Notes under the pieces: generated by a model
The model's input: the letters and a program-made list of their open reading frames with translations, nothing else
Told to the model about the DNA's origin: nothing
Database searches by the model: none
Source: Cupriavidus sp. UYMMa02A
GTDB lineage: Bacteria > Pseudomonadota > Gammaproteobacteria > Burkholderiales > Burkholderiaceae
Assembly (NCBI GenBank): GCA_001725945.1
Contig: LRMT01000092.1
Location: forward strand, 1 to 60,007
DNA length: 60,007 bases
Direction: 5' to 3'
Made by a program: the position numbers and the translations under genes
In this document: positions 22,321 to 31,226 of the stretch, in pieces
How positions within the stretch are numbered: position 1 is the first letter of the stretch
Layout of the letters: every line of letters starts with the position of its first letter

Positions 22321-22362
22321 CTTGTCTCCGTCCGGCTGGCTCCTGTTCGGGAGCGTTATTAA

Positions 22363-22381
22363 TTAATTCAGGTTGAATTAA
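22363..22381. promoter_or_regulatory. Palindromic operator of the fructose operon
   Basis: A perfect inverted repeat TTAATTCA-GGT-TGAATTAA in an AT-rich island, 43 bp upstream of the frcR ATG. The surrounding DNA is GC-rich, so it stands out. Position and symmetry fit a ROK/LacI-type operator for autoregulation. Binding by FrcR is an inference. Confidence 0.65.
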
Positions 22382-23030
22382 ATAGCACGAAACGGGAGAA
22401 CTCAACCACGGGAAAACCCGCACGACTTCGTCACATGGAAAGCAGCCGTCCGGACAGAGGTGGTACTAAAGGGACCGCGGGCTGGACGGCGTTGCACCGC
22501 CCAGACTCCTTCTAGGTCACTTCCGATCTGGCGGGCCGCGTTGCCCGGTAGGTGTCACGCGGCGAGTACGGCCGAGACCGAACGCGCGCGCGAACTGGTC
22601 ACTGATGATTCCATGACGTCAAGGTCACCCGCTGGCGCGGCTGCTACGACACCGTGGCGCGATTTGTGTAGATGCCTTGCAACGGACAACAAATTCCGTG
22701 AATCCATTCAGTTTCGACCAATCGCGCGTCAGGGCTCGACATGAATCGTTCAAAGCCTACTAACACGGCGCTTCCATAGATCTCGAGTGTGTCACTACGC
22801 GAGAGGAAGGGCATGACAATGGATCCCTGGAGACGCTTTATGCCTAGGAAAGAGATTGCGTCGACAAGAGGGAGAGGCGCAGATGACCACTACCAGCTCA
22901 CGCTGGAGGCACTGGCGGCGACGGGGTGCGCCGGTGCAATGCCTGGAAATTCACCGTGGGAAGGGCGCGAGCAGGAAGTCGATCGCCTCCTGCCACACTT
23001 CATCGCATCGAGCTTGACCGTCGACCTTCG
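22382..23030. other. Intergenic region without a recognised gene
   Basis: About 650 bp upstream of the frc operon. Several short open frames exist on both strands but none shows a family resemblance or ribosome binding site. The first 30 bp after the operator (GAATTAAATAGCACG) may hold the frc promoter. No RNA gene or repeat was recognised. Confidence 0.4.
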
Positions 23031-23317
23031 CTACAGGGCCGCGATGAATTCGCCCCACGGTGTCGCTTGCAACGTCTCTGTTGCGGCGTGTCCATACCCT
23101 CGGATGATCAGCGCTGCCCGTTCGAGCTGTTTCAGATCGCTCGACTCGACAATGTCGAGGACGTCGAACGCCCGAGCGTGAGATAACTGTCTTTCCAGGT
23201 GACAGCAGGGCATTCGGCCTTGATCCTTTCGGCCACCGTGGCGGCGAGTTGTTTGAGTTCCACGGGATCTTTGAAGGCGTCAGGGGCGAGACGACTCAGG
23301 ATGACGTACGTAGTCAT
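23031..23317 (-). CDS. GYD-domain protein
   Basis: Reconstructed product of about 95 aa. It begins MTTYVILSRLAPDAFKDPVE, continues through AERIKAECPAVTWKDSYLTLG and, after restoring one G near 23176, AFDVLDIVESSDLKQ, ending TLQATPWGEFIAAL. This matches the GYD family (small ferredoxin-like-fold proteins, often with a glycine-tyrosine-aspartate signature), function unknown. GGAGGTATGCC upstream fixes the start at 23317. It stands alone on the minus strand. Confidence 0.75.
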
Positions 23318-23434
23318 GGCATACCTCCGTGTCCAGTCAATGACTCCGCCATCGGGGCTCTGCAATCGCAAGAAACAAGCAGCTGCGAGCCCAGGCGGAT
23401 GTGCTGCGGCGCGTCTTGACGACGCCGAAATGCA

Positions 23435-23463
23435 AGCAGCCCCGGAGAGTGGGGCCGGGGCTG
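23435..23463 (-). terminator. Likely terminator hairpin
   Basis: A perfect 10-bp stem (GCAGCCCCGG/CCGGGGCTGC) with a 9-nt loop, 10 nt after the stop of the small helical protein. On the minus strand it is followed only by TTGCATTTC, a poor U-tract, so termination may be partial. Confidence 0.5.
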
Positions 23464-23472
23464 CCAGGTAGG

Positions 23473-23802
23473 TCAGTGGAGTTGTCGCTTCAGGTCGGAA
23501 AGTTCCGAGTGCATCGAGGTGACCGCATCCTTGATATTGTCATCGAGCCCGCCGGCCTGCTGGCAAGCACGCTCGGCACGGTCGCCGATCCGTTCGAGGT
23601 CATCGACCCACTGCCGGATCCGATCCTCATCCTGGGACGACATCACCTTCTTTGCTGCCGCCTTGCATTCCTTATCGAGCTCGTCCACACAGCTCATCAA
23701 GTCTTGCGGAATCGCTGCATCGGCGTGGCAGGTCCGTGATGCATCACTGACGGTTTGCTGCAGATGGGTAAAACGCTTTTGGATTTCACTGGCTTGCAAC
23801 AT
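23473..23802 (-). CDS. Small helical protein, unknown function
   Basis: 109 aa from an ATG at 23802 preceded by AAAGGGGG; an in-frame ATG further upstream lacks a good site. The sequence is hydrophilic and predicted mostly helical (EIQKRFTHLQQTVSDA, ELDKECKAAAKKVMSS, SMHSELSDLKRQL), with three cysteines and no membrane segment. I do not recognise the family. It is followed by a hairpin, so it is likely a single-gene unit. Confidence 0.6.
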   Translation of the reverse strand: MLQASEIQKRFTHLQQTVSDASRTCHADAAIPQDLMSCVDELDKECKAAAKKVMSSQDEDRIRQWVDDLERIGDRAERACQQAGGLDDNIKDAVTSMHSELSDLKRQLH

Positions 23803-24026
23803 GATGCCCCCTTTGAACATCAGGCCAGATGAATTCAGGCGGAGTGACGGTCCGTATTCGTGATATCGCCACTCGCCCGCTTCAAACGGCTGCCAGAAAC
23901 GTTGCCTGCGCCAATGCGGCACCCACGCACGCATTGACGCATTTCCAGTCTAGGTCAAAATCGCCTGCCATCATCCTGGGACCCGCGCATGGAGGTCGGC
24001 ATCAGGGAGGAAAAGGATCGCGGAAG

Positions 24027-24605
24027 TCACGGCTTTTGCTTCTCTCGTCTTACCCGCTCAAGGTATTTTCCTGACGCGACCTCGATGCGCACGGTGTCTC
24101 CTTCCTTGATGAACTGTGGCACGAGAACCTCCATGCCGTTCTCGAGCGTGGCCGTCTTGAAGGTGGCCGATTCATGCTCATGCAGGCCGGCCGGCGCGGA
24201 CACGATGGTTAGCTCGACCGCGGAGGGGAATGCGATGGTGACGGGCTCCCCTTCATATAGCTGCACCGGGATTCGCATATTGGGCTGAACGAACCTTGCG
24301 TACGCGCCCATGATTTCCGAGGACAGACTGATCTGCTCAAAGGTGTCGGGATTCATAAAGTAGAAGGCGCTGCCATCCGTGTACAGATATTCCATCTCCT
24401 TATGATCGAGCACGACCTCTTCGAGCTTGTCGCCCGGATGCAACCGCAACTCCTTGACGTGACTGGTCTTAAGGTTCCTGACTTTGGCAAACACGGCGCT
24501 CCCCTGTTGGCCTCCGCCCGCGTGATACCCGGCACTGGCCACGCTATGAAGTTCGCCGTCCAGCATGATGACCATGCCTGACTTGAGTCCGGAAGCCTCG
24601 ATCAT
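24027..24605 (-). CDS. Elongation factor P-like protein (divergent paralogue)
   Basis: 192 aa, intact; family length is 185-190. The three-domain EF-P layout is visible: N-terminal KOW-like domain (LKSGMVIMLDGELHSV), middle OB domain (EYLYTDGSAFYFMNPDTFEQI) and C-terminal OB domain ending GDTVRIEVASGKYLERV. EF-P eases ribosome stalling at polyproline. The loop that reaches the P-site, normally PGKG or PGRG with a modified Lys or Arg near 32-34, reads HAGGGQQGS (28-36), with no Lys or Arg. It therefore is not the canonical factor of a betaproteobacterium. GGAGG 9 nt upstream supports the start. A paralogue with a different or unmodified mode of action is the best reading. Confidence 0.85.
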   Translation of the reverse strand: MIEASGLKSGMVIMLDGELHSVASAGYHAGGGQQGSAVFAKVRNLKTSHVKELRLHPGDKLEEVVLDHKEMEYLYTDGSAFYFMNPDTFEQISLSSEIMGAYARFVQPNMRIPVQLYEGEPVTIAFPSAVELTIVSAPAGLHEHESATFKTATLENGMEVLVPQFIKEGDTVRIEVASGKYLERVRREKQKP

Positions 24606-24812
24606 TTTCTTGCCTCCGCCTGAGCGGAAAGATGACGTATTCAGCCTAGCACTGCAGCGGATCGCCAACAATCGGCCAGGCATGTGGAAGGCAGCGTCGA
24701 CGACACATTGCGCACATCTTGTAGGAGGATGGAGGTCCGTATAGGGCATTCGGCTTGCCCTGGACCAGCGTTGCGGGCGACCGAAGACGGCGATTAGCCG
24801 AGCAACCACCAA

Positions 24813-25824
24813 TCAGATATCCAGCGCGATCTTGCCGACATGCCGATTTGATGCCTGATAGCGAAACGCGTCAGCCATCGCTTCCAGCGGGAAGTGCCGA
24901 TCAATGACCGGGCGGATGCCGGTGGCATTCAGGGCACGCACCATGTCAAGCTGGTGCCGGCGGCTCCCGACCAGCAGGCCAGTCAGGCGCAGATGCTTGC
25001 GCAGCAGTTGGGTGACGGTGACCAGGCCGGTCGGGTTCCCCAACGAACCAATCACCGCAATATGTCCGCCGACGCGGGCAGCCGTCATCGATTGATCCAG
25101 GGTTGCGGCGCCGCCGACTTCGATCACATGGTCGGCACCTGCGCTGTCCGTCATCTCCCGTACGGTCTCGCCCCACTGCGCCGTCTTGCGATAGTTGATC
25201 AGCTCATCTGCGCCAAGCTCCTTAAGCCTGGCAAGCTTCTCGTCCGACGATGAGGTGACGATCACGCGCGCGCCCGCCGCCTTGGCGAACTGCAGGGCAA
25301 AGACCGATACCCCGCCGGTGCCGAGCACCAGCACGGTCTCTCCGGGCTTCAGGCGCCATCGACAAACAAGGCTCGCCAGACCGTCAGCCCGGCCGTGGTC
25401 AGCGTGGCGGCCTCGGCATGGCTGTAGCCGATCGGGGCCAGCGTGAAACAGGTTTCCGGCAACGTCACGGCTTCCCGCGCAAAGCCGTCGACGCCGTCTC
25501 CGGGGACGGTCGCGAAATCACACAAGCGCGGCGCTCCGTCATGCCACGTTGGGAAGAAAGTGCTGACGACGTGATCACCGACCGAGAACGCCTGTACGTT
25601 CGCGCCAACCGCTGTGACTTCTCCCGCGCCGTCCGCCATCGGAATTCGCCTTTCCGTCAGGCCGCGCCGGCCGGAAACCACGGCGTAGTCATGATAGTTG
25701 AGCGAACTGGCACGTATGCGGACGTGATCTCGCACGGCCCCGGCGCAGCGACCGCGGCCTTGCCAATGACGATGCGCTCAAAGCCGGCCGGCGGATCGAG
25801 ATAAATGGCTTTTGCTGATGTCAT
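24813..25824 (-). CDS. Zinc-independent MDR alcohol dehydrogenase/quinone reductase
   Basis: Reconstructed product of about 337 aa. N-terminal GroES-like fold (HVRIRASSLNYHDYAVVSGR, ADGAGEVTAVGANVQAFSVG) and Rossmann domain (VLVLGTGGVSVFALQFAKAAGA, DHVIEVGGAATLDQS) match NAD(P)-dependent MDR enzymes. The cysteine/histidine zinc ligands of classical alcohol dehydrogenases are not evident. Two missing bases (near 25735 and 25345) break it. It could reduce or oxidise a ketone or quinone; the substrate is unknown. It lies downstream of the SDR gene on the same strand, with a 112-nt gap. Confidence 0.8.
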
Positions 25825-25936
25825 GGCAATTCCTTTAGCGGCAACAGAACGTACGAGGCAATGATCGATATCGACCATATAGGCAGTGCCAGTTCGACTC
25901 GGTCGGTCGCCGTGCCAAGTGGCCGGAGCAATGCGC

Positions 25937-26737
25937 TTAGCCGATGCTGAAGCGTTGGCCGTCATCCACAACGAGCGTCGAGCCGGTCATGAATGCGCTG
26001 GAGGGTGAAGCAAACATTAGCAGCGCGCTATCGAGCGCCTCCGGTGTCCCCAGGCGTTGACGAGGCAGGCCCTCGACGATCTTCTTACCCGCCGGGGTCT
26101 GGAACATGGCGCGGTTGATGTCGGTCTCGATGTAGCCAGGACTGATGGCATTGACGTTGATGCCGTGTCTGGCCCATTCATGGGCCATGGTGCGGGTCAG
26201 ATGCTCCAGCGCCGCCTTGCTGGCCCCATAGATGCCAAGCGACTGCGGGTGCGTCTGCGCGGCAAGCGAGCATATGTTGATGATGCGCCCGCGCAGATCC
26301 TGCTCGATAAGCCGGCGAGCAAAGGCCGCAGACACCAGCAATGCGGCTTTCGTGTTGACGTCGAATACCCGGTCAAACATCTTTGCGTCCACGTCGAGCA
26401 GCGCCGCGCGCCCGCCGACGCCCGCATTGTTCACAAGCACCCATAGTGGCGGCATGCTTTGCTGGATTTCATCCAAGACAAGGCGCACGGCCTCCTGGTC
26501 GGCAACATCGACGGGAAACGTCTGTGCTGTGCCGCCGGCCTGGGCAATCAGTTCCGCGGTTTCCTGCAGTGGCTCCGGCCGCCTGCCCAGCAGCGCGACG
26601 TGCGCGCCGGTGGCGGCCAGTGTCCTCGCCGCCTGCCGGCCAATCCCGGAACCAGCGCCAGTGACAATTGCCGTCAGGCCCCGCAGGCCGAAGCGCTCGG
26701 CAAAAAACTCCGTGTCAAAGCCATCGGTCATCTTCAT
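25937..26737 (-). CDS. Short-chain dehydrogenase/reductase
   Basis: 266 aa, intact, classical SDR. NAD(P) motif TGAGSGIG (26-33), NNAG near 103, catalytic Ser-Tyr-Lys pattern with YGASK near 171, and NAISPGYIETDIN. The absence of a basic residue next to the glycine motif favours no firm call on NAD versus NADP. It probably acts on a hydroxy or keto intermediate of the neighbouring catabolic island. It is divergent from the quinone oxidoreductase gene. Confidence 0.85.
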   Translation of the reverse strand: MKMTDGFDTEFFAERFGLRGLTAIVTGAGSGIGRQAARTLAATGAHVALLGRRPEPLQETAELIAQAGGTAQTFPVDVADQEAVRLVLDEIQQSMPPLWVLVNNAGVGGRAALLDVDAKMFDRVFDVNTKAALLVSAAFARRLIEQDLRGRIINICSLAAQTHPQSLGIYGASKAALEHLTRTMAHEWARHGINVNAISPGYIETDINRAMFQTPAGKKIVEGLPRQRLGTPEALDSALLMFASPSSAFMTGSTLVVDDGQRFSIG

Positions 26738-27033
26738 TCCTTATTTCGATGTCGGCGCATCCAGTGTTCTGTCTGGCGAGTTGCATCCCGCTGGACCTGG
26801 ACTTTCGCAAACTGACCGGCGGGGTACTCGAACCAGTATATTCGCGTCCCCGCGAGATCGGGACGTTGCGCGGCGGTTGGCGCGGCACTGTCATAAAAAG
26901 GAAAGTCAAAGACGTGCAAGGTAAAGTGAAGAGTGTCGCCAGGCCAGATGATTCAACCTGGTTTTTTCTTTGGTGAGTTCGAAGCGGCAAACCGCAGGTG
27001 AACCGTCATACTTGATCGAGAGAAGGAGACGAC
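26738..27033. promoter_or_regulatory. Divergent promoter region
   Basis: 296 bp between the SDR (minus) and quinone oxidoreductase (plus) genes. I find no family protein in it. It lacks the TGTCGACA operator found elsewhere in the island. AAGGAGACGAC at 27023-27033 is the ribosome binding site of the quinone oxidoreductase. Confidence 0.4.
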
Positions 27034-28013
27034 ATGGCGAAAGCCGTTAAGTTTTGCGAAACAGGCGGGCCCGAGGTCCTTCGCCTTGAGGACGTCAGCG
27101 TTGGCGAGCCGGGGCCGGGCGAAGTTCGCGTGCGCCATGTGGCCGTGGGCCTGAACTTCGCCGATACCTACTTCCGCAGCGGCACTTACCAGGTACCGCT
27201 GCCAAGCGGACTCGGCAACGAGGCTGCCGGCATCGTCGAGGCCGTTGGAGCCGGCGTTACCCATCTGGCGGTTGGCGACCGTGTGACCTATACGGGTTTC
27301 ACCAATACGCTGGGCGCCTACAGCACGGAGCGGCTGATCTCCGCCGCACCGCTGATCAAACTGCCGGAGGCAATCCCTTGCGAAACGGCGGCGGCGATGA
27401 CCATGCGGGGCTTGTCCGCCGCCTACCTGATGCGCCGGATCTACCCGTTTGAGGCGGGCGACACCATTCTGCTGCATGCCGCGGCGGGTGGTGTCGGCCT
27501 GATCATTTCGCAATGGGCCAAGCTGCTTGGGTTGACCGTGATCGGAACGGTCTCGACCGATGCCAAGGCTGAAGTGGCGCGCGCCCATGGCTGTGATGAC
27601 ACCATCAACTACAGCCATGAGGACGTGGCCAAGCGCGTGCGGGAACTGACGGATGGGGTTGGCGTGTCAGTGGTCTTCGATAGCGTGGGCAAGGATACCT
27701 TCATGGCCTCGCTGGACTCCCTCAAGCGCCGCGGCTTGCTGGTATGCGTGGGCTTCGCCTCCGGCCCGGTCACCGGGTTCGATCCAGCCATTCTGGCTCG
27801 CAAAGGCTCGGCATACCTGACGCGCCGGGCCTTGCCGACTATATCGCCGACCCCGCCGAAAAGGCGGAACTGGTCGATGAACTGTTCGGCCACGTGGCGG
27901 CAGGCCGCATCCGCATCGAGATCAATCAGCGCTATGCACTGGAGGATGCGATGCAAGCGCACCGGGACCTGGAGGCAAGAAAGACCACGGGCTCGTCCAT
28001 TTTCGTGATCTGA
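27034..28013 (+). CDS. NADPH:quinone oxidoreductase
   Basis: Reconstructed product of about 326 aa, length of the Qor family. The zeta-crystallin signature GDTILLHAAAGGVGLIISQW, N-terminal VGLNFADTYFRSGTY and GNEAAGIVEAVG, and C-terminal GRIRIEINQRYALEDAMQAH are clear. It would reduce quinones one electron at a time with NADPH. One missing base near 27835 breaks the C-terminus. An excellent AGGAG stands 8 nt before the ATG. It is transcribed away from the SDR gene. Confidence 0.88.
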
Positions 28014-28070
28014 TCCGCCGCGATCCACCGGAGCGAAACCGCCCCGGTGGCATTTCTTTTTCGCATCCGA

Positions 28071-28310
28071 TCAGGCAATGACGGAACGGTTCACGTCAGA
28101 GAGAGTCTGCGCGCCAAGCATGGCCATGTTTCGATCGACCTCGTCGCGCAAGAGCGTGATGGCGTGGCGAACGCCCTCGGCTCCTCCAACGGACGCGGCG
28201 TAGATAAAGGGCCGGCCCAGGAAGACAAAGCGGGCTCCCAGTGCCAGCGCCTTCAGAACATCACTGCCTCGCCGAATACCACTGTCCATCATGACGGTGG
28301 TCTTGTGCGC
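28071..28310 (-). pseudogene. Remnant of FMN-dependent alpha-hydroxy-acid dehydrogenase
   Basis: About 80 codons carry only the C-terminal end of the LldD/glycolate-oxidase family: MMDSGIRRGSDVLKALALGA, then FVFLGRPFIYAASVGGAEGV and an ending LLRDEVDRNMAMLG. The rest of the enzyme (about 280 residues, with substrate sites) is missing: upstream DNA leads at once into the 3' end of the dioxygenase gene. This is a true truncation, not a one-base loss. Confidence 0.75.
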
Positions 28311-28347
28311 GACGCATTCAGATGCGCAGCAGCATCACGTCCTACCT

Positions 28348-29258
28348 TCAGAAAGGCGCATCACCGATGATGGCGGTGCGCTCCATCTTTCGGTGGCATG
28401 GGGGGTAATCCATCACTGCGTAATGCTGGGTTGAACGGTTATCCCAGAACGCGACACTGTTTTTCTTCCAGCGAAAGCGCACCTGGTACTCGGGGATATT
28501 GGCCTGGCTGACCAGATAATTAAGCAAATTGCTGGCGCCCGGCGCCTTGTCCAAGCCGAAGCGGACGTTGGCCGGCACGTTGTAATTGGTGAAGTGCGTC
28601 GTAAAACTTCCGTTGACGAACAGCACCTTCTCCCCGGTTTCCGGATGGGTGCGCACCACGGGGTGCTCGGCGTCGGGAAACTGAGCCTTTAGTGCAAGAC
28701 GCTTCTCGATCGGCATCGCGGCGCCGAAGCTTGCCTCGATGCTGTGGCGCGCGCGCAATGCGGCGATCTTCGTCTTGATCTCGGCGGGCAACTGGTTATA
28801 AGCCTCGACCATGTTGACCCACATCGTGTCGCCGCCCACAGGCGGGCATTCGATACACCGCAACACGCAGCCCATCGGCGGCTTTTCGCGCCAGGTGGCA
28901 TCGGTATGCCAGGAATTCTCGTTGCGTTCGGGAGGACTGTCCGGCGTCTTGTAGATCTGGACCAGTCCCGGGTAATCAGGGTGGCTGCCTACTACCGGAT
29001 GGTCTTCCAGCTGGCCGAAGCGGCTCGCAAAAGCCACATGCTGCGCGCGCGTAATGTCCTGGTCGCGGAAGAACAGCACACGATGCTTCAGGAGCAGCGC
29101 CCGGATTTCCGCCATCTGCGCGTCATCTTCGGCAGCCGCCCCCAAATTGACGTTGCTGAGCTCCGCGCCGATCGTGCAGGTGAGGGGCTCGACGCGAATC
29201 GAGCTGCTCAGGGATGTTGCGCGGACGATTGCGGGCGCGTTTCCAGGGGTTGATTCAT
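28348..29258 (-). CDS. TauD/TfdA-family Fe(II)/2-oxoglutarate dioxygenase (copy 1)
   Basis: Reconstructed product of about 303 aa. Iron-binding facial triad visible: HTDATW (His, Asp) and the distal His in RSTQHYAVMDY; the 2-oxoglutarate-binding Arg lies in the C-terminal region after it. Other family blocks are KHRVLFFRDQDITRAQHV, GGDTMWVNMVEAYNQLP and HPVVRTHPETGEKVLFVN. One missing base near 29230 separates the start MNQPLETRPQ from IRVEPLTCTIGAELSNVNLG. GGAGAC precedes the ATG at 29258. The enzyme hydroxylates an unknown substrate, often leading to C-S, C-O or C-N cleavage. It is a paralogue of the copy at 34172-35016. Confidence 0.87.
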
Positions 29259-29581
29259 GAACGTTGTCTCCTGTGATCGATTGGGCCGAATGCTGTCAGT
29301 CTGTATGTTGTCGGATTCAGCCGCTTGACGGTAGGCGACAAGCATTTACCAATCTATGTCAAATTCGCGTCGCTGTTCGAGGCGGCCACTTGTCCCGCCG
29401 CGGCCCTGACATACGACGACGTCGCCCGATCGATTCGAGGTTGTTGTCGTGATGAGTCAAGTTCTAGACATCCCATGTAAAGCGTGAACTGCTGCACGGC
29501 CAGATGATTCATTCGTATCCCGGATGCCTGGAAATCAGGCGTTTATCGGGAAATTCACACTTGACCCGGAGATCGATCATC
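29259..29581. promoter_or_regulatory. Divergent promoter region of dioxygenase 1 and BKACE gene
   Basis: 322 bp with no recognised gene. It contains short AT-rich stretches (CAATCTATGTCAAATTCG) but no clean copy of the TGTCGACA operator. GGAGATCGATCATC at 29568-29581 is the ribosome binding site of the next gene. Confidence 0.4.
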
Positions 29582-30640
29582 ATGAACTTCCTAGACGGCC
29601 ACCTTTATCCCGAGAACCAGCAGCCGCTGATCATCACGGCCGCTCCCTATGCGCCGGGCTGGATTCCCTCGGACTTCCCGGAAGATATCCCCGTCACGAT
29701 GGAAGAGCAGATCCAGAAGGCGGTCGATTGCTACGAAGCCGGCGCGACTGTGCTCCATCTGCATGTGCGCGAACCCGATGGCAAGGGCAGCAAGCGCTTG
29801 TCCATGTTCAATGAACTGATCGCCGGCGTCCGCGAGCGCGTGCCGGAAATGGTCATCCAGGTGGGCGGCTCCATCAGCTTCGCGCCTGAATCGGAGGGTC
29901 AAGCCGCCAAATGGCTCAGCGACGATACGCGACACATGCTGGCCGAACTCGATCCGAAGCCGGACCAGGTAACGGTGACCGTCAACACCACGCAGATGAA
30001 TGTGACGGAGCATGCTGGTATCGACGACTTCAAGGGGGTTTCGCGCGGATTTCCGCACCTTTATTCGACCTACAAGGACATGATCGTGCCCTCGAATCCC
30101 AGCTGGGCCGAGGAACACATCCGGCGCCTGTCGGCCGCCGGGATCCAAAGCGAATTCCAGGTCTACAACATCAACAGCTTCGAAACGATCGAGCGGATGA
30201 TTCGCCGCGGTCTCTACAGGGGGCCGCTGGTCATGAACTGGGTCGCCATCAGCGGCGGCATGGACCAGGCGAATATCTTCAACCTGGCCAACATGCTGCG
30301 CGCTGTGCCCGACGGCGCGGTGCTCACGGTGGAAAGCTCAGTGCTCAATGTGCTGCCCATCAATATGATCGGTATCGCCTTGGGCCTGCATGTGCGGTGC
30401 GGCATCGAGGATGTGCTCTGGAACCAGACCCGCACGGGCAAGATGAGCTCGGTCGAGCAGATCAAACAGTTGGTCCGTATCTCCGGCGAATTTGGCCGCC
30501 CCATCGCGACAGCGAAGCAGGCACGGGAAATCATGAAGATCGGGGTCTTCTACGACACGGTGGAAGAGACGCTGCAAGCCAATGGCTTCGCGCCCAATCG
30601 TAATGGCGGCAACCAGGGATTCCTGCGCAAGCCCGACTGA
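29582..30640 (+). CDS. BKACE (DUF849) beta-keto acid cleavage enzyme
   Basis: 352 aa, intact, longer than the usual 270-310 aa of the family. BKACE enzymes condense a beta-keto acid with acetyl-CoA and cleave it to a CoA ester and acetoacetate. Seen: LIITAAPYAPGW at the N-terminus, GATVLHLHVREPDG with the zinc-ligand HLH (59-61), MVIQVGGSISF, VTVTVNTTQMN and FQVYNINSFETIERM. The start at 29582 is chosen over longer frames by the GGAG upstream. It fits a catabolic island with dioxygenases and dehydrogenases and would process a keto acid after oxidation. The true substrate cannot be told from sequence. Confidence 0.87.
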   Translation: MNFLDGHLYPENQQPLIITAAPYAPGWIPSDFPEDIPVTMEEQIQKAVDCYEAGATVLHLHVREPDGKGSKRLSMFNELIAGVRERVPEMVIQVGGSISFAPESEGQAAKWLSDDTRHMLAELDPKPDQVTVTVNTTQMNVTEHAGIDDFKGVSRGFPHLYSTYKDMIVPSNPSWAEEHIRRLSAAGIQSEFQVYNINSFETIERMIRRGLYRGPLVMNWVAISGGMDQANIFNLANMLRAVPDGAVLTVESSVLNVLPINMIGIALGLHVRCGIEDVLWNQTRTGKMSSVEQIKQLVRISGEFGRPIATAKQAREIMKIGVFYDTVEETLQANGFAPNRNGGNQGFLRKPD

Positions 30641-30799
30641 TGCCTGTGGGGGAACCGAGGTTCCTCCCGTCGACCGGTCACAGGCGGTCGTCGAAAGCGG
30701 GCAGCAAGACTGCACTCAAAGCAGGCCAGTTACGCGTAGCAATCCGGGCAGCAGCGAAGAGAGGGGTCTGGCCTGAGCGCAACGAGCGCCGGGGGTGGG

Positions 30800-30850
30800 G
30801 CAGGTAGACTCCAGGCGCGCGCCGGCGCTTCGAAGCGGACCGGCGCGCCG
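30800..30850. repeat. Strong GC-rich inverted repeat
   Basis: GGCGCGCGCCGG (30814-30825) pairs with CCGGCGCGCC (30840-30849) around CGCTTCGAAGCGG, which itself is a small hairpin. It lies just past the stop of the minus-strand small gene and 170 nt past the BKACE stop, in a convergent gap. No T-tract follows on either strand. Confidence 0.45.
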
Positions 30851-30860
30851 CCGGTGACAG

Positions 30861-31226
30861 TCAAGGGGCGTGTCTGGCGCGCTCGCCAATGGCCCGCAGC
30901 AACGCCACGGCGCGCGTCGCGGCACGGTCCGCATCGGGCAAGTCGCCGCGGACATAGAGCGGGCGAAGTTCCTCGATTTCCCCCAGTGCCGCCAGCAACT
31001 CCCCCTCGGCAAGGGAGTACTTGCGCAGCATGTTCACGGTCAGCATCGAGGTGTGGATGATGTCCTCACCGTCCACGGTGACGCCGCGCCGGTGCAGGGC
31101 GTAGTTTGCCCAGTGGGTGCCGGCCAGCATGGCGGCCTCGATCTTCATTTCCCAATCGTCCGGCCCAAGGGTGTCGAGGGACTTTTCGATGTTCTCGGCC
31201 TTGCGTCTGTGGTTCTCAGCCAGCAT
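30861..31226 (-). CDS. Small helical protein, second of a related pair
   Basis: 121 aa, intact, from ATG 31226 after GAGGGA. It overlaps the upstream gene's end by 11 nt, so expression is coupled. The central block DWEMKIEAAMLAGTHWANYA then LHRRGVT matches a block in the upstream protein (DFEMWYWTTLTAGTNMLNAT then LHLAGLT), so they are distant paralogues. No membrane segment, signal or known domain is recognised; the layout is mostly helical, and a HEPN-like fold is only a guess. They lie in the regulon with the TGTCGACA promoter. Confidence 0.7.
   Translation of the reverse strand: MLAENHRRKAENIEKSLDTLGPDDWEMKIEAAMLAGTHWANYALHRRGVTVDGEDIIHTSMLTVNMLRKYSLAEGELLAALGEIEELRPLYVRGDLPDADRAATRAVALLRAIGERARHAP

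Noticed and set aside
22750..23030. Short plus-strand frame starting MTMDPWRRFMPRK
   Set aside because: No homology pattern and overlaps the GYD gene in antisense; coding not supported.
30641..30680. Short hairpin GGAACC/GGTTCC after the BKACE gene as terminator
   Set aside because: Only 6 bp plus a wobble pair and no T-tract follows; too weak to call.
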